A stretch of DNA of 64,000 bases from positions 1-64,000 of the forward strand of contig NZ_QMFB01000017.1 in NCBI RefSeq assembly GCF_003285015.1, read 5' to 3'. This DNA comes from Paenibacillus contaminans (GTDB lineage: Bacteria; Bacillota; Bacilli; Paenibacillales; NBRC-103111). The notes below the pieces were generated by a model. The model was not told where the DNA came from, made no database searches, and was given only the letters and a program-made list of their open reading frames with translations. Position numbers and translations under genes: made by a program. Of this stretch, positions 44,363-54,384 are shown piece after piece (position 1 is the first letter of the stretch; each line of letters begins with the position of its first letter).

Positions 44363-45100
44363 GTGGAACTAAATTATATTAGTGATAGTTCACTTGATGA
44401 GTTAAAAGTTAATATTTTTAGCAATCTTGAAAAGTATAAATCAGATGAGGTTTGGCTTGATCAGTATTTTAGAGGAACAGCATGGAGTTTTACATCGAAA
44501 ATAAGAATAGAGAACATAGATTTACATATGCCTCAGAGTAGTACACTTCATTTTGATTTCGAGAACACAAAAAAAATATATACTTCCCTTAAGAGGCTTT
44601 CAATAATACAAGCAACGGATGAGAGATTGTGGACTTACTTAACTCACACTACCTTCTGGAATTATATGCGAAAAAGGTGGCCTGTGGAGTCGTATTTAGA
44701 AAAAGAAAAACCGGTAGATGCAATAAAAGAACGTTATTTCTTTATGGCCAATCGGGATAGAGCTTTAATCCGTAACGGTATAGCACGGTTATGGTGGTAC
44801 GGCTACGTTTCTTATGATGAAAATAGAGAAGATCCCTTTGAACTTACCAAGGTTCTCCTTTCAAAACTGGACATCGCTCAGAGCCTTCTTGAACGAAGTT
44901 TTTCCAGAAATCCTGATATAACGAAAGCAGTCCTCTCAGTATTAAAGCAAAAAGAACAAGATTCTTCCTTAATAGATCGTGAAAATTTCAGGAATCTAAT
45001 GATGTATATTAATCAGCTAGGAGGGGTAACGATATTAGATACCTTGGATCGAGAAGATCTGGAAGGGCTTGTTAGGGAAAAGATCGAAATGTTTGCTTGA
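44363..45100 (+). CDS. DUF6339-like protein
   Basis: A 245-residue predicted cytoplasmic protein. The phrase ATDERLWTYLTHTTFWNYMRKRW followed by ANRDRALIRNGIARLWWYGYVSY fits, from memory, the DUF6339 group that occurs beside ATPases and methyltransferases in island contexts. GTG 44363 follows aggtgtaagg. It is the last gene of the first operon, and the hairpin at 45102 terminates it. No enzymatic motif is visible; a structural or DNA-sensing role is a guess. Confidence 0.6.
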   Translation: MELNYISDSSLDELKVNIFSNLEKYKSDEVWLDQYFRGTAWSFTSKIRIENIDLHMPQSSTLHFDFENTKKIYTSLKRLSIIQATDERLWTYLTHTTFWNYMRKRWPVESYLEKEKPVDAIKERYFFMANRDRALIRNGIARLWWYGYVSYDENREDPFELTKVLLSKLDIAQSLLERSFSRNPDITKAVLSVLKQKEQDSSLIDRENFRNLMMYINQLGGVTILDTLDREDLEGLVREKIEMFA

Positions 45101-45101
45101 T

Positions 45102-45142
45102 AATAATCCCGCTCATGCTAAAATGGGTGGGATTATTATTTT
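45102..45142 (+). terminator. Terminator of the first methyltransferase operon
   Basis: aataatccc (45102-45110) pairs with gggattatt (45129-45137), followed by atttttct. Confidence 0.8.
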
Positions 45143-45268
45143 TCTATAGTATGTACTGATGATATGCAATATTATAATAAATTACGAATTAGTGCTTGAA
45201 TATAATATTAAGGGATGTTAAAGTTCATATATAAGGAACGAATGTTCGTGTGGAAGAGGTGGGTAATA

Positions 45269-46978
45269 ATGAGCAATAAAAAACTTTTAGCAGTGGATTT
45301 GTTTTCCGGAGCTGGAGGATTAAGTTTAGGATTTTTACAAACCGGGCAAGTAGAAATTGCAGCCGCAGTAGAAAATAACGAGTCTGCTCAAAGAACCTAT
45401 AGAAGGAATCATGAACTTTATAAAAGAGATAGCTTTCATAAAATCAAATATTTTAATGACATTAGAGAACTTGACTATAAGGAGCAAATACTTAATGACT
45501 TCCAGAAAATAGATCTAGTTTTTGGAGGACCGCCGTGTCAAGGTTTTTCAAATGCAAACCGGCAAAAGACAGAACTTATTTCAACAAATAACCAGTTGGT
45601 TAAAGAGTATGTAAGAGCAATTGAGGAATTAAATCCAAATGCTTTTGTAATGGAAAATGTCAAAGCTATGAAATCGTCTAAACATAAATTCTTCTATTCA
45701 TTCAAGGATCATCAAGAAGTGGTCAAAGAACTAGGACTTAATCTTTTACCTGAGAAAATCATAATTGGAAAAACAACTGGACTAACAGATGAATTAATTG
45801 GTTTTCTAAGAGAATCACTTCAATATGCTAGGCTTTCCACATATACAATAAATGATAAAAACTTATTTTCGAAAATAAGTCATATCAGTAGAAAAGAAAA
45901 AGAAGCTCATGTATACCTTGTAAAAGCTGAGAAAGCTCTGCAAAAATATCTTTCTACTTGGAGGGAGCAGCATGAAGCTTATTGGGGTAAAGGTTATCAA
46001 GAGCAATGGATAAGGTTCGGCGATCTGATAAAAATGAAGGATCATACCGAATCATCAAAAGAAATTCTATTTAAAAGTTTAAATGAAATTATTGAGATTC
46101 AAAAGGTTTTAATGAGAATGAATGAAATCATAGCAAATAACATTGAGATTACTGATATTGGACATGATCATAAGAATGTGTATATTGAAGTAAAGACTTA
46201 TGGTGTTTTGGATTACCTAACTTCAAAATTTAAGAGACTTGGTTATACCATTAATGAAGAGCATATCTTAAATGCAGCACATTTTGGTGCACCTCAGCTT
46301 CGAGAACGCCTCATTCTTATTGGAGTAAAGAAAGAGTTCGTTGGGGACAACCCTGTAGTACTACCAGAATCGATCTTTAAAGATCCAAGTCAGTTTTTTA
46401 CAGTAGAACATGCTATCAAAGATCTTGAGGATCTTGAACCATTCACATTAATGGAAGCTGATCATCCAATTACTAAACCATTATCTAAGAACAACAAAAA
46501 CCCACTTCTTCAGTATCTTAGTGGAAATGTTGAAAAAGTTGAAAATCACGTTATGACCGAAACAACACAGACGGCTCTGGATAGATTCAAGGTACTAGAA
46601 CCAGGTCAGAATTTTCATCATTTAGATGAGTCATATAAAGGAACATATTCAGATCCTGGGAGAACTCAAAATACTGTATACTTAAGGCTTAATTACAATA
46701 CTCCTTCCGGAACTGTTTTGAACGTTAGAAAGTCAATGTGGATACATCCCCTTAAAAATCGAGCAATAAGTATTAGAGAGGCTGCACGGCTTCAAACTTT
46801 CCCTGATGACTTTGTTTTTGAGGGTTCTAAAAACTCACAATACCAGCAGATTGGTAATGCGGTACCTCCTCTTTTAGGTAGGGCAGTGGCTGAACAGGTA
46901 TTAAAATATCTAGGAATGCCTGTAAAAGATACATTGAAAAATATAGTAGTGCCACAGGAAACTGTTACAATAATTTAA
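45269..46978 (+). CDS. DNA cytosine-5 methyltransferase, second
   Basis: A 569-residue C5 methyltransferase. The preferred start is ATG 45269 (MSNKKLLAVDLFSGAGGLS) behind agaggtgg; the frame is open 18 codons further. Motif I DLFSGAGGLSLG, motif IV FGGPPCQGFSNAN (Cys about 90), motif VI FVMENVKAM, motif VIII PQLRERLILIG and motif X QQIGNAVPPLLGRAV are intact. About 180 extra residues between motifs VI and VIII (about 140-330) make it far longer than the first enzyme. It is transcribed alone and ends in a terminator at 46984. Two unlike C5 enzymes in one locus could modify the two strands of an asymmetric site. Confidence 0.92.
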   Translation: MSNKKLLAVDLFSGAGGLSLGFLQTGQVEIAAAVENNESAQRTYRRNHELYKRDSFHKIKYFNDIRELDYKEQILNDFQKIDLVFGGPPCQGFSNANRQKTELISTNNQLVKEYVRAIEELNPNAFVMENVKAMKSSKHKFFYSFKDHQEVVKELGLNLLPEKIIIGKTTGLTDELIGFLRESLQYARLSTYTINDKNLFSKISHISRKEKEAHVYLVKAEKALQKYLSTWREQHEAYWGKGYQEQWIRFGDLIKMKDHTESSKEILFKSLNEIIEIQKVLMRMNEIIANNIEITDIGHDHKNVYIEVKTYGVLDYLTSKFKRLGYTINEEHILNAAHFGAPQLRERLILIGVKKEFVGDNPVVLPESIFKDPSQFFTVEHAIKDLEDLEPFTLMEADHPITKPLSKNNKNPLLQYLSGNVEKVENHVMTETTQTALDRFKVLEPGQNFHHLDESYKGTYSDPGRTQNTVYLRLNYNTPSGTVLNVRKSMWIHPLKNRAISIREAARLQTFPDDFVFEGSKNSQYQQIGNAVPPLLGRAVAEQVLKYLGMPVKDTLKNIVVPQETVTII

Positions 46979-46983
46979 GTTAC

Positions 46984-47018
46984 GAGTCTCTGCTCTTTTT
47001 GAGTAGGAGGCTCTTTTA
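46984..47018 (+). terminator. Terminator after second methyltransferase
   Basis: gagtctctgctc pairs with gagtaggaggctc including G-U pairs, followed by ttttatttt. The gap to 47215 also holds a small inverted repeat, agttg-tcacag-gcaact, near 47140, possibly an operator for the next operon. Confidence 0.65.
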
Positions 47019-47215
47019 TTTTGAAAAAAGGGATGAACTTGTTGTATAGAGGATATAGGTCTTCTGTGTCGAATAATGCAGTATATAATAAATGGAAAGT
47101 CCCGCTTCCTAATACAATTAATTTTTTTTAGTGCTAACAAAGTAGTTGTCACAGGCAACTGCTTATTTATTTAAAATAAATTCTTTATAATATTTCAAAA
47201 ATAGGAGTACCTGTT

Positions 47216-48691
47216 ATGAATATAGTTGTAACTCAGCCTTCGGCTACACCTGTTATCCAAGCACTTCGTTCGTTAGGATATAACGCAGGAACTGCAATCG
47301 CAGATTTAGTAGATAATAGCATTGATGCTAAAGCAACTAAAATTACGCTTGAATTTAAGTGTTTAGGAAACGATGGGACAATAATAATTGTTGATAATGG
47401 TTCTGGCATGAATGAGGATATGCTTCAAATAGCTATGAATATAGGCTCGAAAGACCCGCGTGCAAATAGACAACCAAGGGAACTTGGTAGATTTGGAATG
47501 GGCCTCAAAACTGCCTCATTTTCTCTTGGTAAGCGGTTAAGTGTTCTTACTAAGCATAAGGGAGTCTATGCCCAACGGTGCTGGGATCTAGATCATGTGT
47601 CCCAATGTAATGAGTGGCAGCTATTCACGGAAATCCCAGACGAAGTTAGGGAGTTAATGATCGAGATTGAGGGAGAGAGTGGTACAGTTATTTGTATAGA
47701 TAAACTGGATCGTTTTATGGGAGCAGGGACTGCAAATACAATACATGAAAGCAGTTTTTTCACAAAAGTTCGGCGGATACATAATCATTTAGAGTTTGTT
47801 TTTCACTCAATCATTGAATTTGGTAAAGTCCAGATTAACTTAAACGGAAATGTTCTTGATCCTTGGGATCCTTTTATGATTAAACATCCTTCTACCCTGG
47901 AAGGAGAAACACAGGTTTTAAACATCAATGGAAACAGAATAAAAGTTAAATATTATGTTCTGCCTCATGCCTCATTTTTAAATGAACAAGAATATAAAAG
48001 AGCCGGAGGCCATAGAGGGTGGCGAGACCATCAAGGTTTTTATATATATCGTGAGAACAGACTGCTACACTACGGTGATTGGTTGGGAATGTTTCAAAAG
48101 GATACTTCATCCCAGTTGGCGAGAATTCGCATAGACCTACCAAATACGGCAGATGATGATTGGCAGGTAGATATAAAAAAATCAGCTGTGATTCCACCGG
48201 ATAACGCAAAAACAAGGCTTGAATCAATATCAAAATTTGTTCGCAAAATTTCCCGAGATATCTTTTACTTTAGGACTCAAGGATCCCATTCTAACCAAAC
48301 CTTTAAAGGGAGTCTCAATACATGGGAGTTGTCGGGTAGTGATGAAGGGCAACAATTTATTTTAAATAGAAATCATCCTGTTTTATCAGAAATTCAGAAG
48401 AGAATAGATGACGAGACCTCAAAACTGCTTAATATATATTTAAAGTTTGTTCAGTTAGGATCACCCAGTAATATCATTGATTCGCCTAAAGTGGTGGAAG
48501 AAGTCATTCAAATGGTCACTGACACTATGAGAGAGTTAGTTATCCAATTCTCTTCCACCTTAACTAAGCTTCATGTTGTTCAAAATCAACAACAGCTACT
48601 AGATGCACTTATTACTCAACCTGCCTTTGATGGTCTAAATCGCATAACGTTGAAATCAATTTTGGAAGAGGCGAATATCAGCTATGAATGA
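47216..48691 (+). CDS. GHKL (MORC-like) ATPase, second
   Basis: A 491-residue ATPase with a clear Bergerat fold: IADLVDNSIDAKA (about 29-41), IIIVDNGSGMNE (about 57-68) and GRFGMGLKTASFSLG (about 90-104). The rest is an S5-type domain and a helical C-terminus. It belongs to the prokaryotic MORC-like group found beside Z1 ATPases. ATG 47216 follows ataggag. It overlaps the Z1 gene by eight bases, which argues for a stoichiometric complex. It heads a four-gene operon (47216-54220). Confidence 0.85.
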   Translation: MNIVVTQPSATPVIQALRSLGYNAGTAIADLVDNSIDAKATKITLEFKCLGNDGTIIIVDNGSGMNEDMLQIAMNIGSKDPRANRQPRELGRFGMGLKTASFSLGKRLSVLTKHKGVYAQRCWDLDHVSQCNEWQLFTEIPDEVRELMIEIEGESGTVICIDKLDRFMGAGTANTIHESSFFTKVRRIHNHLEFVFHSIIEFGKVQINLNGNVLDPWDPFMIKHPSTLEGETQVLNINGNRIKVKYYVLPHASFLNEQEYKRAGGHRGWRDHQGFYIYRENRLLHYGDWLGMFQKDTSSQLARIRIDLPNTADDDWQVDIKKSAVIPPDNAKTRLESISKFVRKISRDIFYFRTQGSHSNQTFKGSLNTWELSGSDEGQQFILNRNHPVLSEIQKRIDDETSKLLNIYLKFVQLGSPSNIIDSPKVVEEVIQMVTDTMRELVIQFSSTLTKLHVVQNQQQLLDALITQPAFDGLNRITLKSILEEANISYE

Positions 48692-51329
48692 GGCAAGAGG
48701 GTTATTTGAACAAACATTTGCAACTAATTATATGAACTTAAAGTCATTCTTGCCCAGCCAAGAAAAAGCAGCTGAACAAGCACTAGATCTAGCAAAGCTC
48801 GTAATACAGGGGCAGAAAGTAGAAGCGATTTTGATCGAGCAGTGGTCGTTAGAAATGTATATGAAATATAATGTTAATTTTGACATTATAAAGACTCCAG
48901 TATTACGTCTAGAAGAAGTGAGCGATTGGTACAGTCCTAAATTACTTTTGGGAGCGTTTTTTTGGACCCGATACAGAGACTATTTAACAAGACTTAAGCA
49001 TTGGGACCAAGAGGCTGTTGTCTCCATTGATGATTCAACAAATGAAATTATGCGGTCTTTGGGAAATCCAAAGGAAGTACACCCTTTTGACAAACGAGGA
49101 CTTGTATTAGGGTATGTGCAGTCCGGGAAGACTGCTAACTTCACAGGTTTAATTAATAAAGCTTACGATGTTGGATATAAGTTAGTAATTGTATTATCTG
49201 GTGTACATAATGATCTGAGAGCGCAGACACAGCTTAGATTAGATGAAGAAGTTATTGGAAGCAGAGTGGATAGGGAGGGTAAACCAGTTGGTGTCGCCCA
49301 AATCTATGCTAATACACCTAATCATATTATTTCAACTTGGACTACAGTGGAACGTGATATCTCTTCCGAACCAAGCGGAATGTTTAACTTAAATCAAAGA
49401 ACTCTTATGGTTGTTAAAAAGAATAGTATTGTTTTGGAATCACTGAAGAATCAACTCGAGTATCAGAAGAATTTATTTAATTTAGATATTCCCGTTTTAA
49501 TAGTTGATGATGAAGCAGATCAGGCATCTGTTGATACCTCTAAGGATGAAGATCCAAAGACAATTAATAAGTTAATACGTCAAATTTTAGAGGTATTTAA
49601 TAGAAGATGTTATGTAGGCTATACTGCAACCCCATTTGCAAATTTACTAATTAGTACAGAAGCTAAAACGGAAGAGGAAGGTAAAGACCTGTACCCTAAA
49701 GATTTTCTTGTCGGCCTTCCCAAGCCTAAAGAATATTGTGGTCCGGAAGAATTCTTTAATGTTGAAGAGGAGGCGGACGATCCACGCCCAAGTTTGATTC
49801 GTCCTCTGAGAGATCCAGATATACAAGTCTTTACTGGAATTAAAACAAAAGGCGATGCGGATAAATTTGAAGAGGTCCCCCCGCAGATGCAAGAGTCAAT
49901 CTTGGCATTTCTTTTAACTATTGCTGTAAGAAATCTTCGAGGCCAGAGGAACAAACATAATTCGATGCTTATCCATACCTCTCGTTTTAAAGATGTTCAG
50001 TCAAGTGTGAAAGACGGTGTTGATAAAGTATTTAAGGAAATTACAAAGCAAATTCAATATAACGAAAATAGTGAAATTGTAGAGGCGATTAAAGGGATTT
50101 ATGAAGAAGATATTATTCCGACCAGCAGAGCATGGCCTGGGGATATTCAGGAATTCAGCTGGGAAGAAGTTTATCAGGAATTAAGAGAGAGTTCTAGAAA
50201 GGTTCAGGTTTTTGAAATTAATGGAAATAGTAAAGATGCATTAGACTATCATCAATATAAAGAAGATGGTCTAAACGTAATTGCAGTAGGTGGAGATAAG
50301 TTGTCACGAGGACTCACACTTGAGGGACTTAGTATAACTTATTATTTTAGAAATACGTTGATGTACGACACTTTAATGCAGATGGGACGCTGGTTTGGTT
50401 ATCGGAAAGGCTATATGGACTTATGCCGGATATACACACCCGGAGAAATTGCTTCGAACTTTGAACATTTAGCTATCGCTATGATTGAACTACGTAGAGA
50501 ATTCGACAGGCTTGCACTATTGGAGAAAACACCACTGGAATATGCAGTGAAAATGTTGAGTCATCCAACTATGACCTTAACAAGTCCATTAAAAATGAAA
50601 AATTCTACTATAACAAATGTTATGTATCGGTTAACCCTTCAACAAACCCGCATATATGAGAATAAGGAAGCTTTTTTTTCTCACAACATGATAGTGACTG
50701 AGAATTTTATAAATAAAATATCCTCTCAATTTAAGAAAACACATATTGGATCGGGTAAAACTGGATACTATATAGCTCGGGAAGTAGAAGTAGATAAAGT
50801 ATTGAATTATCTTTCTGAATACAAGACCAGCCAAGGTGCTGACAAGGTTGATAGCAGTAAAATTGTGAATTATATTCGGCAGGTTAATGAAAAAGATGAG
50901 CTCATGTATTGGACAGTAGCTGTGGTAGAAGGAGATCCAAGAGACAAAAGTGGCCTTCAGAAGTTCCCGGTTCAATTTGGGACATTTAAGATTGACTCTG
51001 CAGTGGTACGTGGGGTTAATGCAGAAGATTATAACAACCAAGGGCAGGATAAAATTGATATACGCGCCATAGTTGCTTCACGACAAGAATTTATTGATTT
51101 CAATCAATCTGAAATAAAGGATATAAAGGACAAACAGGAGATTCGAAAGCTGCGGCCAAAAAAAAAAGGCATGCTTCTAATCTATCCGCTTCATCCTAAA
51201 GTAAAAGTGTTCGAATCCCTTAGTTTTACCTTTAGCGATAAGATGGTCCCTATCGGTATTGCGATCTCATTCCCTGACTCAGAGTTAGATGATTTCAAAA
51301 TTTATGAAGTGAACAAAACAATAAAATAA
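48684..51329 (+). CDS. Z1-domain superfamily II-like ATPase
   Basis: An 881-residue ATPase with P-loop GLVLGYVQSGKTANFTGL (about 139-156), DExx-type motif VLIVDDEADQAS (about 270), the helicase-like strand YVGYTATPFANLLIS (about 310) and the Z1 signature VGGDKLSRGLTLEGLSITYY followed by MQMGRWFGYRKGY with arginine-finger candidates. Z1 proteins are thought to translocate or remodel DNA for partner nucleases. ATG 48684 overlaps the MORC-like gene. A second, diverged Z1 protein is encoded at 55263-57293. Confidence 0.9.
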   Translation: MNEARGLFEQTFATNYMNLKSFLPSQEKAAEQALDLAKLVIQGQKVEAILIEQWSLEMYMKYNVNFDIIKTPVLRLEEVSDWYSPKLLLGAFFWTRYRDYLTRLKHWDQEAVVSIDDSTNEIMRSLGNPKEVHPFDKRGLVLGYVQSGKTANFTGLINKAYDVGYKLVIVLSGVHNDLRAQTQLRLDEEVIGSRVDREGKPVGVAQIYANTPNHIISTWTTVERDISSEPSGMFNLNQRTLMVVKKNSIVLESLKNQLEYQKNLFNLDIPVLIVDDEADQASVDTSKDEDPKTINKLIRQILEVFNRRCYVGYTATPFANLLISTEAKTEEEGKDLYPKDFLVGLPKPKEYCGPEEFFNVEEEADDPRPSLIRPLRDPDIQVFTGIKTKGDADKFEEVPPQMQESILAFLLTIAVRNLRGQRNKHNSMLIHTSRFKDVQSSVKDGVDKVFKEITKQIQYNENSEIVEAIKGIYEEDIIPTSRAWPGDIQEFSWEEVYQELRESSRKVQVFEINGNSKDALDYHQYKEDGLNVIAVGGDKLSRGLTLEGLSITYYFRNTLMYDTLMQMGRWFGYRKGYMDLCRIYTPGEIASNFEHLAIAMIELRREFDRLALLEKTPLEYAVKMLSHPTMTLTSPLKMKNSTITNVMYRLTLQQTRIYENKEAFFSHNMIVTENFINKISSQFKKTHIGSGKTGYYIAREVEVDKVLNYLSEYKTSQGADKVDSSKIVNYIRQVNEKDELMYWTVAVVEGDPRDKSGLQKFPVQFGTFKIDSAVVRGVNAEDYNNQGQDKIDIRAIVASRQEFIDFNQSEIKDIKDKQEIRKLRPKKKGMLLIYPLHPKVKVFESLSFTFSDKMVPIGIAISFPDSELDDFKIYEVNKTIK

Positions 51330-51353
51330 GTGTTCTAATAGAGTGAGGAATAT

Positions 51354-52364
51354 ATGTTGAATCTAAAATTAGAATTCGAGCAAATGATTAAAGAATTAAA
51401 TAGCCAGTCTCAGCAAGAAGTTTATAAACTGAGGGTTCTTACGGCGGAAAGTCCCATACTTTTTGCAGGTATAGATACTGTAAATATGAATAGGCAGCTG
51501 TATATCGATTTAGGATTTGAACCTTGGGAGCCGGACCAGCTTAAGGCACTTCCAAAATGGCGAGGTTTATCTATCAAAATTGAGTATTATGAAAAACTGG
51601 CATTACTTAAAGGGCATCACTATCTAGTTTTACGACAAGAGTCAGAACATGGTACAGATATCTTTGAGGTTGTGCTGCAGAATGTTGTGGATCATTTGAT
51701 CACCAGGGATCAGAATGAATCAGTATTTACAGTAGTATACAAGGTACTAGACAGATGGCGCGTATTTTTTCAAAAAGGTGGTTATCGTAAACTAACTGAG
51801 GAACAGCAACGGGGACTTTTCGGCGAATTGTGGTATATACAAGACTGGCTTAATCGTTTTCCAACGGCTCCCCCACTTATTATAGAACAGTGGGAAGGAC
51901 CAACCAGTGGGCGAATTGATTTTAAGCATTCTAATCGCGGCGTAGAGATTAAGACGGCAATAAATAAGTTAACCAAAACAATTAAAATTTCAAATGAAAA
52001 TCAGTTAAGGCTTACAAATGCAGTATCGAGTATCTATCTCTATGTATGCTTTATAGAACCAAGTAAGACTCATGGTGTTTCTTTACATGCACTTGTAAAC
52101 GAGGTTCGAAACCAAATTGCAAGTCGTTCCGACCGAATGCTATTAAAGTTTAATGACCTGTTAGAGGATTTAAGATTTAAAGAAGAAGATTATACGGATG
52201 ATTTCTTTTTTGTAGATAAAGTAGAGGTATACGAAGCCGCGACAAACTTCCCAAGGATTTTGCAGGAGGATTTGCCAAAAGGGATTTCTCATGTTAGTTA
52301 CAGCATAGATCTTACACATTGTATGGAATTCGAAAGAGATGTTGATGAGGTATTTGATTTGTAA
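51354..52364 (+). CDS. PD-(D/E)XK motif nuclease (DUF4420-like)
   Basis: A 336-residue protein with a PD-(D/E)XK core: Glu in LFGELWYIQDWL (about 160), then SGRIDFKHSNRGVEIKTA (about 186-203) supplying D and ExK. This arrangement is that of the PD-(D/E)XK motif family that accompanies Z1 and AIPR proteins. It is the most likely DNA-cutting subunit of the system. ATG 51354 follows gtgagga. It is separated by 24 bp from the Z1 gene and 14 bp from the AIPR gene. Confidence 0.85.
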   Translation: MLNLKLEFEQMIKELNSQSQQEVYKLRVLTAESPILFAGIDTVNMNRQLYIDLGFEPWEPDQLKALPKWRGLSIKIEYYEKLALLKGHHYLVLRQESEHGTDIFEVVLQNVVDHLITRDQNESVFTVVYKVLDRWRVFFQKGGYRKLTEEQQRGLFGELWYIQDWLNRFPTAPPLIIEQWEGPTSGRIDFKHSNRGVEIKTAINKLTKTIKISNENQLRLTNAVSSIYLYVCFIEPSKTHGVSLHALVNEVRNQIASRSDRMLLKFNDLLEDLRFKEEDYTDDFFFVDKVEVYEAATNFPRILQEDLPKGISHVSYSIDLTHCMEFERDVDEVFDL

Positions 52365-52378
52365 TGGGGGATCATTAA

Positions 52379-54220
52379 ATGTTAGAGAATAGACAGAGAA
52401 GTGAATTCCTGAAGGAGTTTCTTGAAGAAGTAGAAGAAAAAGCGGCAAAAACAGGGGTATATCGAGTCCCTTTTCTTGAAAAGATGCTTCAGTATATGGA
52501 AAGGGATGATGATCCTGATATATTAATTCCTCCATATATAGATACCTCAAAAAAAATTGCTCTGAATGCCTACTCATATGACGAAAGTCAGCACGTTCTT
52601 GATCTATATGTAGCTGATTATAACTTTGAACAAAATGAGCGAGATTTACTTTCAATAAATATGACGATGCTGACGGAATTAGCCAATCAAGCTAAACGTT
52701 TTATTACGAACGCTAAAACATTAGCTCACACTATTGATCAATCTCTGCAAGCTAGAGAATTGGCCGTACTGATATCAGAAAATATCAATGCTATCGATGA
52801 AGTGAATATATTTGTACTGACCAATATGTTCTATAATGCCAATAAACCAATTGAGCTATCGATCCCTGGAGTAGAAACGGTAAATGTTCAGGTGTGGGAC
52901 ATAGATCGCATACTTCAAATCATTTTGGCTGAACAAGGAGTCCAAACGATCCATATTGATTTTGAGCGAGATTTGGGACAGTCGTTTGAGATGATGTTTA
53001 TCCCGGGTTCTCAAAATGAAGGCGAACAGAATTATTTTACATGTTATGTAGGATTTATACCTGCAGGCTTATTGGCAAAAGCTTACGACCAATGGGGTTC
53101 CAAACTCGTCGAGCGAAATGTACGATCTTTTCTGCAAGCTAAAGGTGGAACTAATAAGGGGATACTGAAAACTCTAAAGGACCCGAAAGAACGGCGAATG
53201 TTTGTCAGTTATAATAATGGAATCTCTAGTGTGGCCCGATCAGGTGACATCGAGAGAATAAATGGAAATGTTAACCTTTATCGTATCAAAGGGTTGACTG
53301 GGTGGCAAATCGTGAATGGTGGACAGACGACTGCATCCATTCACCAGGCCTATAAGAGTGATGTAGATCTAACGGATGTGTATGTTCAGGCTAAATTGAC
53401 TATTCTGCATGTTGAAGCAAACCAAGAAAAGGACCAGCAGCTCCTTGAAGATGAAATGGTATCAAGTATTTCGGAGTATGCCAATACTCAGAATAAAATT
53501 AACAAGTCTGACTTGTTGGCCAATTCTAGATTTATGTCCGAACTAGAAAAGTTGTCGAGAAATACATGGATTCCATCAAATGATGGTAGAAAATCTGAGA
53601 GTAAGTGGTATTTTGAACGTGCGAGAGGTCAATATGCAGTAGATTTAAATAGACGAAAACGTGGTAAGGAACAGAATGAATTTAAAAAGCATTACCCAAG
53701 TGAAAAGGCCATCATCAAAGTTGACTTAGCTAAATATTTCATGTCATGTGAAGGTTTTCCTCACGTTTCAAGTAAAGGTGGAGAAGAAGCCTTTAAGCGG
53801 TTTATGGAGCAAAACAAACAGTATTGGAAATACGATAAGGATGATAATGATGAAGTCATTCCACTGAGTGAAGTCACCCTTGAAGTCTATCAACAACTTA
53901 TAGCAAGGACGATTATTAATTTCCATGTGACTAATATTGTGGAATCCATGAGATTGCAGGGGTATAGAGCAAATGTAATATATTATACAGTGGCTATGCT
54001 TCATCATATATATGGAAACAATATAGATTTAATTGATGTATGGAATCGACAAGCATTATCTGATAAATGGGATGAAGCGATTAGGATTATTGCTAACAAG
54101 GCATTATACTTCCTTCGTGACTCTGCGGGCGATAGAAACGTAACCCAATGGGCTAAACAGGAAGCATGCTGGGTGCAGTTCAAGGATGAGTATACGAAAC
54201 AGCTGAGTAATATCATCTGA
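52379..54220 (+). CDS. AIPR-family (abortive infection) protein
   Basis: A 613-residue protein of the AIPR family. The diagnostic strands are MFVSYNNGISSVAR (about 275-288) and GWQIVNGGQTTASIHQAY (about 308-325), with DEMVSSISEYANTQNKINKSDL further on. AIPR proteins have a divergent nuclease-like core and are linked to abortive infection and to Z1-type restriction loci. ATG 52379 follows aatgggggatc. It is the last gene of the operon, closed by a strong terminator. Confidence 0.88.
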   Translation: MLENRQRSEFLKEFLEEVEEKAAKTGVYRVPFLEKMLQYMERDDDPDILIPPYIDTSKKIALNAYSYDESQHVLDLYVADYNFEQNERDLLSINMTMLTELANQAKRFITNAKTLAHTIDQSLQARELAVLISENINAIDEVNIFVLTNMFYNANKPIELSIPGVETVNVQVWDIDRILQIILAEQGVQTIHIDFERDLGQSFEMMFIPGSQNEGEQNYFTCYVGFIPAGLLAKAYDQWGSKLVERNVRSFLQAKGGTNKGILKTLKDPKERRMFVSYNNGISSVARSGDIERINGNVNLYRIKGLTGWQIVNGGQTTASIHQAYKSDVDLTDVYVQAKLTILHVEANQEKDQQLLEDEMVSSISEYANTQNKINKSDLLANSRFMSELEKLSRNTWIPSNDGRKSESKWYFERARGQYAVDLNRRKRGKEQNEFKKHYPSEKAIIKVDLAKYFMSCEGFPHVSSKGGEEAFKRFMEQNKQYWKYDKDDNDEVIPLSEVTLEVYQQLIARTIINFHVTNIVESMRLQGYRANVIYYTVAMLHHIYGNNIDLIDVWNRQALSDKWDEAIRIIANKALYFLRDSAGDRNVTQWAKQEACWVQFKDEYTKQLSNII

Positions 54221-54232
54221 TTCTGAAGCAAT

Positions 54233-54276
54233 AAAACACTCAGTACCAGGCAATGATCTGGTATTGAGTGTTTTGT
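54233..54276 (+). terminator. Strong terminator after the AIPR gene
   Basis: aaaacactcagtaccag (54233-54249) pairs with ctggtattgagtgtttt (54258-54274) with one G-U pair, followed by T-rich sequence. Confidence 0.9.
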
Positions 54277-54384
54277 TAATTATTAAGGATTTTTAATGAT
54301 TTAATTTTTATTCGAAAATTATGTATCTCGCTAATATGGGTAAGAATAGATCATAATACGATAACATAAAAAATGGTGATAAAA

